DNA of 64,000 bases, from NCBI GenBank assembly GCA_963783855.1, contig CAWAPE010000004.1, forward strand, positions 1 to 64,000, in the 5' to 3' direction. This DNA is from JAKAGZ01 sp963783855. Lineage in GTDB: Bacteria > Bacteroidota > Ignavibacteria > Ignavibacteriales > Ignavibacteriaceae. Numbering within the stretch: the first letter of the stretch is position 1; the number at the start of each line of letters is the position of its first letter. This document shows positions 20,401 to 27,891 of the stretch, in pieces. Below the pieces are notes generated by a model. It did not search any database. It was not told where the DNA came from and saw only the letters and a list, made by a program, of their open reading frames with translations. The position numbers and the translations under genes were made by a program.

Positions 20401-20976
20401 GGTGTTTTCATCAGTCAGTGCGGCTACAAGTTCAATTTCATCGGAAAGCCTGCCGGAAAGCTGAAGCCTGAATCCGCTGTTCAAAGAAAAATCTTTGTTT
20501 GTACCGATTGTAAATCCGCGCACCAGAGTTCCGCTTCTTTCAATTCCGCTTCCGAAAATAGATTCCGCAGTAAACCTCCCGCTTTCTTTTTTTACAACTT
20601 TTATAGTGTCTTTAGTTTCCTCATCGTAGCGTGTAACGAGAGATCTTAATTTATATTCTTTTTTTAACGACAGACGAATTGTCTGGTAGGAAATTATCAA
20701 CGTATCAAAAGCGGAATATTTTAAAGAATCAGAAAGAGAAAACTCCCCTTTAGAATACGAAATTTTATAATCTTTTTTTGATAAATGTTTTCCCTCAAGT
20801 GTAATGTTTTCAGAAAACGGGATAATTGATATGGCGGAAATATTATAATTATTGTTGAAATTAATTGAGAGCGTGTCCGAAACATTTTCCAGGTAGTACT
20901 TTGATTGTGCAGAAACTCCGATCTGCAGGCAGAACAAAGCTAAAATTATAAATGAGATTTTTGTTTTGAAATTCAA
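17494..20976 (-). CDS. Very large outer-membrane beta-barrel protein, function unknown
   Basis: 1160 residues with a signal peptide (about 1-23, ending 'GVSAQ'), then a mixed N-terminal domain to about residue 140 and a long stretch of alternating beta-strand sequence ending in an aromatic residue (final 'FRAYF'), as in outer-membrane barrels. A segment near 305-345 ('EKVYVDGVEMKRG', 'DYVIEYSNAEITFTPNR') recalls the repeat found in SprA-type surface translocon proteins, although the protein is about half SprA's length. An EF-hand-like 'DLNHNGIADENEF' is near residue 860. No function can be assigned. It is the first gene of a minus-strand run that continues into the Nudix gene (10 bases away). 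Confidence 0.75.
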   Translation of the reverse strand: MNFKTKISFIILALFCLQIGVSAQSKYYLENVSDTLSINFNNNYNISAISIIPFSENITLEGKHLSKKDYKISYSKGEFSLSDSLKYSAFDTLIISYQTIRLSLKKEYKLRSLVTRYDEETKDTIKVVKKESGRFTAESIFGSGIERSGTLVRGFTIGTNKDFSLNSGFRLQLSGRLSDEIELVAALTDENTPIQPEGNTEKLDELDKVFIQIKHPRATGTFGDYYLNKRIGEFGVINRKLQGLMGEYNYADQSAYFSLASSKGQFNTNKFSGQDGVQGPYRLSGKNGEPDIIIIAGTEKVYVDGVEMKRGERNDYVIEYSNAEITFTPNRLITSASRISVDFEYTDRRYQRNFLAAGVESRLFNDKFGIKFQYMREGDDENSPIDISLSQQDMNILKNAGDDRNKATKSGVSLAPPDSATGKIQGIYTKVDTLINGNNYTYYKYNPGDSTALYNVSFSFVGGGNGDYSKESLGNYTWVGIGQGSYSPVIFLPLPELKQFGNLVLDFTPNDDISISFEFAGSLWDKNRFSTKDNNDNFGAATSLNLQVNPQKISLGSVNLGKAGLSYKDRFIQSRFTTLDRFNQVEFDRYYNITDPNQSVDEHLRELKLDYQPVENMKINSSFGFLSRGEQFKSDRYNNTLEWTDNKTYGLNYNFDYVYSRNTAIKSNWIRQNGNAYYYIGKFKPGVDFLAENKEENNLSADSLLSSSLKYYEISPFVSVVGLSGFNISLKYSLRNDYLPLNGIMLKQAWSQTKSLDVAYNGSRSVNSTLSVTLRDKNYTQTFKKQGYLNNETILIRSRTNLKLWDPVLNGNIFYEVSTQKSAKLQKVFVRVQAGTGNYKYLGDLNHNGIADENEFAPTLYEGDYIEITVPTEQLFPVINLKISTNWRINFGEIFDKESLLGKILTPVSTETFWRVEENSREEDFKKIYLLHFSDFQNEQKTISGSNYFQQDLFLFENSNDFSLRFRFSQTKSLNQFNDGPVRTYNRERSVRLRIRLVPEISNQTDFVNKNDNLTTNPLSASNRRRLVTSNSVKTEFSYRPQNNVEVGFAIKVGRSTDNFPAVPTVLDLNSELLRMNLSFAGSGRLRVEIQRDELNGNDNGNVLPFEITEGNLVGKNYYWRVNFDYRIGANLQSTLGYNGRWQGSGKVIHTMTAEFRAYF

Positions 20977-21167
20977 ACGCCGCCGGTTATATGTTTTTAT
21001 ATTTCTTTGAGTAGAATTCCAGATTCCGGATAATATTTCATATCATAAAGATAATATCTAAAAAGTTCGGAATTTGCCCAAAATCTACAGAATTTTTACA
21101 TAGAAAATCGTGCTAATTTTGTTATTTTTGAATGACAAATTTAAGCCTAAAACTTTAGAAAGTTTAT

Positions 21168-21488
21168 ATGATTGAGAAAATACGGGAAGCAGCAAAAAAG
21201 AGGATTCTCTATTCCCCGCACGCACTTACGCAGTCTACCAGCCCCGATAGAATGATTGGACCCGCAGAAGTAAGAAACACGATTGAAAACGGGGAAATAA
21301 TTGAAGACTACCCCTATGATGACCGCGGACATACTGTTCTTATTTCAGGTCAGAGTTCCGGCAAACGAGTCCTTCATGTTGTATGCATACCAACCGATTT
21401 TTACCTGATGATTATTACTACCTACATTCCTTCTGATGAAAAGTGGAGTTCTGATTTCAGAAACCGGGAGGATATATGGTCTGTATAA
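21168..21488 (+). CDS. DUF4258 protein, possible toxin partner
   Basis: A 106-residue protein resembling the DUF4258 family: 'YSPHALTQS' near residues 15-23, 'EVRNTIENGEIIEDYPYDDR' near 37-56, then a strand ending 'HVVCIP' and 'LMIITTYIPSDEKW'. This compact fold occurs beside YgiT-type zinc-finger genes in many genomes and is related in outline to RelE/BrnT-like toxins. Here the two genes overlap by 13 bases and are alone on the plus strand between minus-strand operons. A toxin role is inferred from this arrangement, not shown. Confidence 0.78.
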   Translation: MIEKIREAAKKRILYSPHALTQSTSPDRMIGPAEVRNTIENGEIIEDYPYDDRGHTVLISGQSSGKRVLHVVCIPTDFYLMIITTYIPSDEKWSSDFRNREDIWSV

Positions 21489-21712
21489 AGTGTTATAATG
21501 ATACAGAAAGAAAATTTACCCCATTCACAATTAAACGCGTCGGTTATGAGTTAGTATTTAAAGAAGTGCCCGCGTGGATCTGTCCTAATTGCAAATACAC
21601 TTATTTTGAAGAGTCGGATGTTGAGATACTGCACAAGACAATTACAACACTGGATGAGAACTCACAAAAATTAAAAGATGCTATTGTTTACTGGCCGGAA
21701 ACTCTAAAATAA
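21476..21712 (+). CDS. YgiT/MqsA-type zinc-finger protein, possible antitoxin
   Basis: A 78-residue protein with two CxxC pairs (Cys3/Cys6 in 'MVCIKC' and 'WICPNC' near 36-41), a zinc-binding arrangement shared with the N-terminal half of the antitoxin MqsA. The DNA-binding helix-turn-helix half of MqsA is missing. A strong ribosome site ('gggagg') lies inside the end of the DUF4258 gene. Together the pair looks like a type II toxin-antitoxin-like unit. Confidence 0.8.
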   Translation: MVCIKCYNDTERKFTPFTIKRVGYELVFKEVPAWICPNCKYTYFEESDVEILHKTITTLDENSQKLKDAIVYWPETLK

Positions 21713-21739
21713 CTTTCTAAAAGTTTTTTCTAAACAGAT

Positions 21740-21777
21740 AAAAAATCCCCGCGAGACACTTAAAATCTATGCGGGGA
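21740..21777 (-). terminator. Rho-independent terminator after the last MacB-like permease
   Basis: A GC-rich 7-bp stem (21746-21752 with 21771-21777) encloses an 18-base loop and is followed on the minus strand by six T's. It lies between the converging zinc-finger gene and the permease at 21801. Its T-run serves the minus strand. Confidence 0.75.
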
Positions 21778-21800
21778 ATCTTAAAATTTTATTTATTTTC

Positions 21801-23033
21801 TTATTCGTGTCTAAGCGCTTCAATCGGGTCCATATTTGCGGCTTTGTAAGCAGGATATGTTCCGAAGACGACTCCGACAAAAACACAAAGGCCGAGACCT
21901 ATTGCGACCCAGTCATAGGGTATTGCGGATTTGGCATTTAGAAAACTTCCCGCAAAATTTCCTATCCCTACGCCCAGTAAAATACCAATTACACCACCGA
22001 CGAGACATAGCGCAATTGCTTCAATAAGAAACTGTGTGAGAATATTTTTTCTTTTTGCGCCAACGGCTTTTCGAATTCCAATTTCTCTCGTTCTTTCAGT
22101 AACCGAGACGAGCATAATATTCATAATACCAACGCCCGCGGCAAGCAGCGCAATAATTGAGACAACAAGCGCCCCTATTTTAATTCCGCCGGTAATTCCG
22201 TTAATCTGTCCTATTAAAGATTCGTTGCTGAAAATTTCAAAATCGTTTTCGTCACCGGGAGCAACTTTTCTTATCGTTCTTAAATAACCAATTGTTGATT
22301 CAATTAACCGGGGATAATCATCTTTGCTCTTTGCCATAACCATTATGTTTACGCTTGTATGGTACTTTCCGTAAAAAGACTGGAAAGTTGTAATTGGCAT
22401 AACAACAAGGTTATCCTGACTGTCTCCAAACATAGCCGGTCTTGGTTCCAGCACGCCAATAACTCTTAACGGATGTCCGTCAACTTTTACAGTTTGGCCA
22501 ACGGGATTCAGGCTCGGGAAAAGTTTATCAACCACATCTTTTCCCAGCACACAAACGTACCCGGAATTTTCTACATCATTAGGCCTTAATCCTCTACCGT
22601 AAGCGGGAATCCAGTTATTGGTTTTTAATCCGCCGACTGTTTCCCCGTACACTCTTATATTCGGATTGGTTTCAACACTTCCGTATTTAACAACTTTTCC
22701 GCCGTGCCTTTGTTCAGCAGCAACTTCTTCGGCTCCGTTCAGCAAATCTTTCAATCTTTTGTACTCTTCCAGTGTAATATCGTGCCTGTTCCTGTATTTA
22801 TTCCTGTCACGGTGTCCGCCTACTCTGAATGCAGGATATTTCTGAACCTGGAAAGTGTCCTGCGCAAGATCAGACAAACCGCCTTCTATACTTGCCTGGA
22901 GCATTGTGATAATGGTCATTATTACAATAATGGAAAATATACCGACTACTACACCCAGAACAGTTAATAATGTTCTTAGTCTGTTTCCTTTAATTGATTG
23001 GTAGGATATCTGAAGAATTTCGAAAAGTTTCAT
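21801..23033 (-). CDS. MacB-like ABC transporter permease (paralog 1)
   Basis: 410 residues: one N-terminal membrane helix (about 20-45, 'LRTLLTVLGVVVGIFSIIVI'), a periplasmic MacB_PCD domain to about 280, then three helices of the FtsX permease domain, the first beginning 'GALVVSIIALLAAG', with 'VTERTREIGIRKAVGAKRK' after it. It ends 'PAYKAANMDPIEALRHE', the family's usual tail. The separate ATPase at 27157 is the only one in the locus. This gene is 230 bases from its nearest paralog and has its own terminator, so it may be expressed separately. It is closely related to the permeases at 23264 and 24641. Confidence 0.92.
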   Translation of the reverse strand: MKLFEILQISYQSIKGNRLRTLLTVLGVVVGIFSIIVIMTIITMLQASIEGGLSDLAQDTFQVQKYPAFRVGGHRDRNKYRNRHDITLEEYKRLKDLLNGAEEVAAEQRHGGKVVKYGSVETNPNIRVYGETVGGLKTNNWIPAYGRGLRPNDVENSGYVCVLGKDVVDKLFPSLNPVGQTVKVDGHPLRVIGVLEPRPAMFGDSQDNLVVMPITTFQSFYGKYHTSVNIMVMAKSKDDYPRLIESTIGYLRTIRKVAPGDENDFEIFSNESLIGQINGITGGIKIGALVVSIIALLAAGVGIMNIMLVSVTERTREIGIRKAVGAKRKNILTQFLIEAIALCLVGGVIGILLGVGIGNFAGSFLNAKSAIPYDWVAIGLGLCVFVGVVFGTYPAYKAANMDPIEALRHE

Positions 23034-23176
23034 TTAGCAGCCCTGTATTACCCCTGTGGTTTTCAAATTAGTGCTTAAAATAATAGAAATGTTTTTCACT
23101 TCAAACAAAAAAGTGATGAATAACAGTTAACCGGAGTTAGACAATAATAATTTATTAAAGGTTTAATTTTGACAAA

Positions 23177-23240
23177 TTATTCATACCCGGGCGCTACTAT
23201 AGGATCGAGGTTTTCGGCTTTGTAAGCCGGGAAGGTCAAT
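23177..23240 (-). pseudogene. Tail remnant of a further MacB-like permease
   Basis: On the minus strand about 20 codons read 'TFPAYKAENLDPIVAPGYE' then stop (23177-23179). This matches the C-terminal 'TYPAYKAANLDPIEALHYE' of the adjacent permease at many positions, including in the DNA. No upstream part of the gene is left; the sequence beyond about 23240 no longer aligns. It is best explained as the end of a deleted tandem copy. Confidence 0.7.
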
Positions 23241-23263
23241 ACTGATTTTACCTGATAAAAATT

Positions 23264-24496
23264 TTATTCGTAATGCAGCGCTTCAATAGGATCAAGATTC
23301 GCTGCTTTGTAAGCCGGGTATGTACCAAAAAGAACGCCGACAAAAACACAAAGTCCGAGTCCTATTGCAACCCAGTCATATGGAATTGCCGTATCTGCGT
23401 TAAGGAAAGTTCCCGCCATATTTCCAATACCTATTCCGAGGAAAATTCCGACAATTCCTCCAATTATACAAAGAAAGATTGCTTCAACAAGAAACTGGTA
23501 AAGAATATTTTTCTTCTTGGCGCCCACAGCTTTTCTAATTCCAATTTCTCTTGTTCTTTCAGTAACTGAAACCAGCATAATATTCATTATGCCAATACCT
23601 GCTGCGAGTAAAGCTATTACTGAAACTACCATTGCCCCGATTTTAACTCCGCCGGTTATATCTGCAATCTGGCCAATAATGGACTCGTTGCTGAAAATTT
23701 CAAAATCATTTTCCTTACCCGGAGGAACTTTTCTTATTGTTCTCATATAACCAATTGTTGATTCTATCAGCCTGTCATAATCTTCATCGCTGTAAGACAT
23801 AATTGTAATATCTACGCTGCTGTTTTTGCCGCCGTACATAGAGTGAAAAGTTGAAATCGGGATTGCCAGGTAATTATCAAAACTCTGACCGAAAAATTCC
23901 GGGCGTTTACCAAAGACTCCAATTACACGTAAGCGTTTACCGCTTACAGCAACTGTTTGCCCGACTGGATTGATACTCGGGAAAAGCTTTTCAACAACAT
24001 CCGGCCCCAGCAAGCAGACATCAGCAGAATAATCAACATCGTTCTGATTAATCTCTCTACCGGTGTCAATTGTAAGGTTTGCTGTTCTCATTACACCGGC
24101 TGTAATCCCACTTATGTTAATATTAGGATTGGTTTCTTTGTTACCATATTTTACAACTATACCGCCTCGTGCCTTATCTGCTCCCATATATTTAGCGTCT
24201 TTTAATAAACCTTGAAGCCTGTAAAATTCATCAAGAGTTATATCTTTCCTGTTCCTGTATTGTAGACGAGCGTTATGTCCGCCCGTGTTGATCGCGGGGT
24301 ATTTTTGGATCTGGAAACTGTTTTTGCTGAGGAATGAAATTCCGTTATCAATAGTAGTCTGTAACATTGTAATAATCGTCATAATTACAATTATTGAAAA
24401 AATGCCAACCACTATACCAAGCATAGTAAGTAATGTTCTGAGTTTGTTGGATTTTATGGATTGAATGGACTGAGCGATAATTTCCAGGATATTCAT
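23264..24496 (-). CDS. MacB-like ABC transporter permease (paralog 2)
   Basis: 410 residues with the same layout as its neighbours: N-terminal helix ('LRTLLTMLGIVVGIFSIIVI'), a periplasmic core of about 230 residues, then the FtsX-type domain with 'SVTERTREIGIRKAVGAKKK' and the tail 'PAYKAANLDPIEALHYE'. It lies downstream of a terminator (24585-24617), so it needs its own promoter in 24497-24584, though none was identified. The periplasmic domain is where the paralogs differ most, as expected if each recognises a different partner or substrate. Confidence 0.92.
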   Translation of the reverse strand: MNILEIIAQSIQSIKSNKLRTLLTMLGIVVGIFSIIVIMTIITMLQTTIDNGISFLSKNSFQIQKYPAINTGGHNARLQYRNRKDITLDEFYRLQGLLKDAKYMGADKARGGIVVKYGNKETNPNINISGITAGVMRTANLTIDTGREINQNDVDYSADVCLLGPDVVEKLFPSINPVGQTVAVSGKRLRVIGVFGKRPEFFGQSFDNYLAIPISTFHSMYGGKNSSVDITIMSYSDEDYDRLIESTIGYMRTIRKVPPGKENDFEIFSNESIIGQIADITGGVKIGAMVVSVIALLAAGIGIMNIMLVSVTERTREIGIRKAVGAKKKNILYQFLVEAIFLCIIGGIVGIFLGIGIGNMAGTFLNADTAIPYDWVAIGLGLCVFVGVLFGTYPAYKAANLDPIEALHYE

Positions 24497-24584
24497 AATT
24501 GCAGATCCCCTAAAAGATTATTTACAGGAATAATCTATTCCACAAATGATTTAATTCTATAGATAAGATAACGAAGATTAAACA

Positions 24585-24617
24585 AAAATACCCGCCAATA
24601 GTTGGTGGGTATTTTTA
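24585..24617 (-). terminator. Hairpin terminator after the third permease (bidirectional)
   Basis: A 13-bp stem ('aaatacccgccaa' with 'ttggtgggtattt', one wobble pair, 3-base loop) is flanked by A's on one side and T's on the other, so it can act on both strands. It lies 24 bases past the stop of the permease at 24641 and closes the TolC-adaptor-ATPase-permease operon. Confidence 0.85.
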
Positions 24618-24640
24618 TAATAATTGCTTATCTCAATAAT

Positions 24641-25876
24641 TTATTCATATCTCAATGCTTCAATCGGATCAAGATTTGAAGCTTTGTACGCCGGATATGT
24701 TCCGAATGCAACTCCAACAAAAACACATAAAGACAATCCGATTGCTACCCAATCATAAGGAATTGCAGATTGAGCATTTATCAATCCCCCGGCAATATTT
24801 CCTATTCCCACGCCAAGCATTATCCCCAGCATTCCTCCGAATACGCAAAGCAAAATTGCTTCAATCAGAAACTGGTAAAGTATATATTGTTTTTTAGCAC
24901 CTATTGCTTTCCTGATTCCAATTTCACGTGTCCTTTCAGTTACCGAAACCAGCATAATATTCATTATACCAACACCTGCAGCAAGCAACGCAATAATTGA
25001 TACAACCATGGCACCGATTTTTACACCGGATGTAATGCCGTTTATCTGGTTCATTACTGTTTCATTGCTGAAAATTTCAAAATCGTTGTCTTTGCCCGGT
25101 TGATTTTTCCTGATAGTTCTCAGGTATCCAATCGCAGATTCTATAACATCGTTGTAATCTTCTTTCGATTTAGACATCACCATAATGTTTACACTGTAAC
25201 TGTATTTTCCGTACATTGACTGGAAAGTAGTGATAGGAGTAATTACATAATTATCTCGGCTGTTACCGAACATCTGGGGTTGTTTTTCAAGCACCCCGAT
25301 TACTCTCATCGGCCGTCCGTCAACTTTTACTGTCTGCCCGATTGGATTTATGCTTGCAAATAATTTATCGACAACATCCTGCCCTATTATGCAGACACTA
25401 TTCGCGCGGTCGACATCGTTTTGCCTAAAGTCACGACCATATTCAACATTCCAGTTATTAGTTTTTACACCGCCGAGTGTCTCACCGGCTAACTGAATAT
25501 TAGGATTTGTTTCGATGTTGCCGTATTTAATAATAACTCCACCGTGCCACTGTTCAGCTCCCATATAGAGGACTTTATCTTTCATATTCTCTTCGAGCCT
25601 GTAATATTCTTCCAGTGTAAGATCTTTTCTGTTTCTAAATTTATCTCTCCAGCCTGGTCCTCCGCCTCCGTTTTGTGGATATTTCTGAATCTGGAAAGTA
25701 TTTTTGTTCAACTGAGCAACACCGTTTTCAATACTTTTCTGAAGCATGGTAATAATTGTCATAATTACAATTATTGAAAAAATCCCCACAACAACTCCCA
25801 GAACCGTTAACATAGTTCTAAGCTTGTTATTCTGAATAGACTGCATCGACATCGAAAAGATCTGGTTTAATTTCAT
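24641..25876 (-). CDS. MacB-like ABC transporter permease (paralog 3)
   Basis: 411 residues with the MacB_PCD/FtsX architecture: N-terminal helix 'LRTMLTVLGVVVGIFSIIVI', an extended periplasmic domain, then 'SVTERTREIGIRKAIGAKKQ' and a tail 'PAYKASNLDPIEALRYE'. Its start overlaps the stop of the permease at 25876 by one base, so it is in the same operon. It is closely similar to the permeases at 21801 and 23264, and more distant from the one at 25876. It may form a hetero- or homodimer with the single ATPase. Confidence 0.92.
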   Translation of the reverse strand: MKLNQIFSMSMQSIQNNKLRTMLTVLGVVVGIFSIIVIMTIITMLQKSIENGVAQLNKNTFQIQKYPQNGGGGPGWRDKFRNRKDLTLEEYYRLEENMKDKVLYMGAEQWHGGVIIKYGNIETNPNIQLAGETLGGVKTNNWNVEYGRDFRQNDVDRANSVCIIGQDVVDKLFASINPIGQTVKVDGRPMRVIGVLEKQPQMFGNSRDNYVITPITTFQSMYGKYSYSVNIMVMSKSKEDYNDVIESAIGYLRTIRKNQPGKDNDFEIFSNETVMNQINGITSGVKIGAMVVSIIALLAAGVGIMNIMLVSVTERTREIGIRKAIGAKKQYILYQFLIEAILLCVFGGMLGIMLGVGIGNIAGGLINAQSAIPYDWVAIGLSLCVFVGVAFGTYPAYKASNLDPIEALRYE

Positions 25877-27111
25877 TACTCATACCTCAAAGCTTCAACC
25901 GGATCCATTTTAGCGGCAGTATATGCAGGTGCAAACCCAGCAGCAACCCCGGTTATTAATGAAACAATTATTGCTATAACAACGGCGCTGTATTCCACAG
26001 AAGTAGGTATAAACTGGTTGACTATCATACTAAGAATAATTGCAAGTATAAGCCCGACAAATCCTCCCATCAAACATATTACGGAAGATTCCAGGATAAA
26101 CTGTCCGAGAATAGTCCTTCGTTTTGCGCCAATTGCCTTTCTTAATCCAATTTCTTTTGTTCTTTCACGTACAGACACAAACATAATATTCATAATTCCT
26201 ATTGCGCCAACGAATAATGAAAGTCCGGTGATAAATAAACCTGCAATCTGAATTACACCGACGACAGAATTAAAGTTCTGCATAAGTGCTTCCTGCTGGT
26301 TTATTGAAAAATCGTCTTCTTCGTCATATTTCAGTCCCCTTACTTTTCTCATCACACCATTTGCTTCATCTTTTGTAGCTGCAACGGTTGCCGGGCTTGA
26401 TGCCCGCACATTAATTGTGATTGAATTACTGTGGCGGCTCATAAAATATTTGAATACACATCCTATAGGTATAAACACCTGGTTATCAGGATTAAACGGA
26501 CCGAGTATAAAACTACCTTGTTCAGTAAGTACACCAACAACTTTAAAATTCTCATTACCAATTTTTATTTCTTTATCTAATGCATCTCCTCTCGGGAAAA
26601 GATTTTTGGCAATTTCGCTTCCCAGCACAGCAACATTTCTTGAGGCTTTTCCTTCATTTTCTGAGTAAAAGCGTCCAAGGTCAAACGTGAAGTTAGTAGT
26701 CTTTACATAATCGGCATTTGAGCCGGTAAGGAACACGTTATCAACGGTTCTGTCGTTATATTTTACACTCTTCCTGCTGTTAACTACCGGGGCAACTGCA
26801 ATCGGATCTTTTGCAAATTCCTTAAACTTCTCATAATCTTCCATCGTAATGTTTTTACGGTTCCTTATCTTCCACCATTCTGTATTGTTGAACCACGCCC
26901 ATTTGCTTATATAAAGAACATCCGTTCCCAGGGAACTAATACCCTTTTCAAAGGAATTATTAATCCCTTTTATCGCTGTTGTCATTAATACAACAGAGGT
27001 AATGCCTATTACAATACCGAGCATTGTCAGAATCGATCTTACCTTATTGGAGCGGATTGCTCTTAATGCAATAAGCAGGCCTTCTTTTAATTCAAATAAA
27101 ATTGTTTCCAT
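25876..27111 (-). CDS. MacB-like ABC transporter permease (divergent paralog)
   Basis: 411 residues, same architecture but a clearly more distant member: N-terminal helix 'VRSILTMLGIVIGITSVVLM', periplasmic domain with 'NITMEDYEKFKEFAKD', permease core 'SVRERTKEIGLRKAIGAKRR' and tail 'PAYTAAKMDPVEALRYE'. It is the first permease after the ATPase (45 bases apart), so it is probably the ancestral partner; the three other copies arose by later duplication. MacB-type systems couple ATP use on the inner face to mechanical work on a periplasmic adaptor. Confidence 0.92.
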   Translation of the reverse strand: METILFELKEGLLIALRAIRSNKVRSILTMLGIVIGITSVVLMTTAIKGINNSFEKGISSLGTDVLYISKWAWFNNTEWWKIRNRKNITMEDYEKFKEFAKDPIAVAPVVNSRKSVKYNDRTVDNVFLTGSNADYVKTTNFTFDLGRFYSENEGKASRNVAVLGSEIAKNLFPRGDALDKEIKIGNENFKVVGVLTEQGSFILGPFNPDNQVFIPIGCVFKYFMSRHSNSITINVRASSPATVAATKDEANGVMRKVRGLKYDEEDDFSINQQEALMQNFNSVVGVIQIAGLFITGLSLFVGAIGIMNIMFVSVRERTKEIGLRKAIGAKRRTILGQFILESSVICLMGGFVGLILAIILSMIVNQFIPTSVEYSAVVIAIIVSLITGVAAGFAPAYTAAKMDPVEALRYE

Positions 27112-27156
27112 TTTTCTCTCTTTAAATTTTAAAGTTTTTACACGTTTAGAAAAGAA

Positions 27157-27876
27157 TTAAACCGCAGCTACTCTCGGCTTTGGAATAAATCTTTTTTCTA
27201 CAGGTTTATCAGATTCAACTAAACCATCTTTTAATCTTACAATTCTTGCAGCGTGTTCTGCAATATATTCTTCGTGAGTAACCAGGATTATGGTATTACC
27301 TTTTTCATAAATTTCGTTAAAGAGAATCATTATCTCTTCACCAGTTTTTGAATCGAGGTTACCTGTAGGTTCATCTGCCAGAATAATTGATGGCCGGGTA
27401 ACAATTGCACGGGCAACCGCTACTCTCTGTCTCTGCCCACCTGAAAGTTCGTTAGGTTTATGGTCCATCCTGTCTTTCAGACCGACATCAATAAGAGCCT
27501 CTTCAGCTCTTTCACGTCTTTCGGATGAGGGAATGCCTGCATAAATCAAAGGCAATTCTACGTTATGTATCGCATTTGATCGTGACAACAGGTTGAATGT
27601 CTGGAATACAAAGCCGATTTCTTTATTTCTAATCTGCGCAAGTTCATTATCAGTCATTTCACTTACGCTGCGCCCTGTAAAATCATATTTACCGGAAGTA
27701 GGGGTATCGAGACAACCAAGCATATTCATCAATGTAGATTTGCCGGAACCGGAAGGCCCCATAATAGCAAGGTATTCATTCTTGTCGATCTTTAAAGATA
27801 CATCCCGCAAAGCATGAACCTGTTCCGAACCAACCTCATATATTTTAGCAATGTGTTCAATGTTAATTATGTTCAT
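27157..27876 (-). CDS. ABC transporter ATP-binding protein, MacB/LolD type
   Basis: A 239-residue ATPase with canonical motifs: Walker A 'GPSGSGKST', Q-loop 'FVFQTFNL', signature 'LSGGQRQRVAVARAI', Walker B 'IILADEPTGNLD' and switch histidine in 'LVTHEEYIAEHA'. Its length and 'ADEPTGNLDSKTG' are typical of LolD/MacB-type ATPases. It sits between the adaptor (15 bases away) and the permease genes and is the only ATPase for four permeases. Confidence 0.96.
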   Translation of the reverse strand: MNIINIEHIAKIYEVGSEQVHALRDVSLKIDKNEYLAIMGPSGSGKSTLMNMLGCLDTPTSGKYDFTGRSVSEMTDNELAQIRNKEIGFVFQTFNLLSRSNAIHNVELPLIYAGIPSSERRERAEEALIDVGLKDRMDHKPNELSGGQRQRVAVARAIVTRPSIILADEPTGNLDSKTGEEIMILFNEIYEKGNTIILVTHEEYIAEHAARIVRLKDGLVESDKPVEKRFIPKPRVAAV

Positions 27877-27891
27877 CTTTTTTAATTCCGT

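Noticed and set aside
21801..25876. Mobile-element origin for the repeated permease genes
   Set aside because: No transposase, terminal inverted repeats or target duplications were seen; simple tandem duplication explains the repeats.
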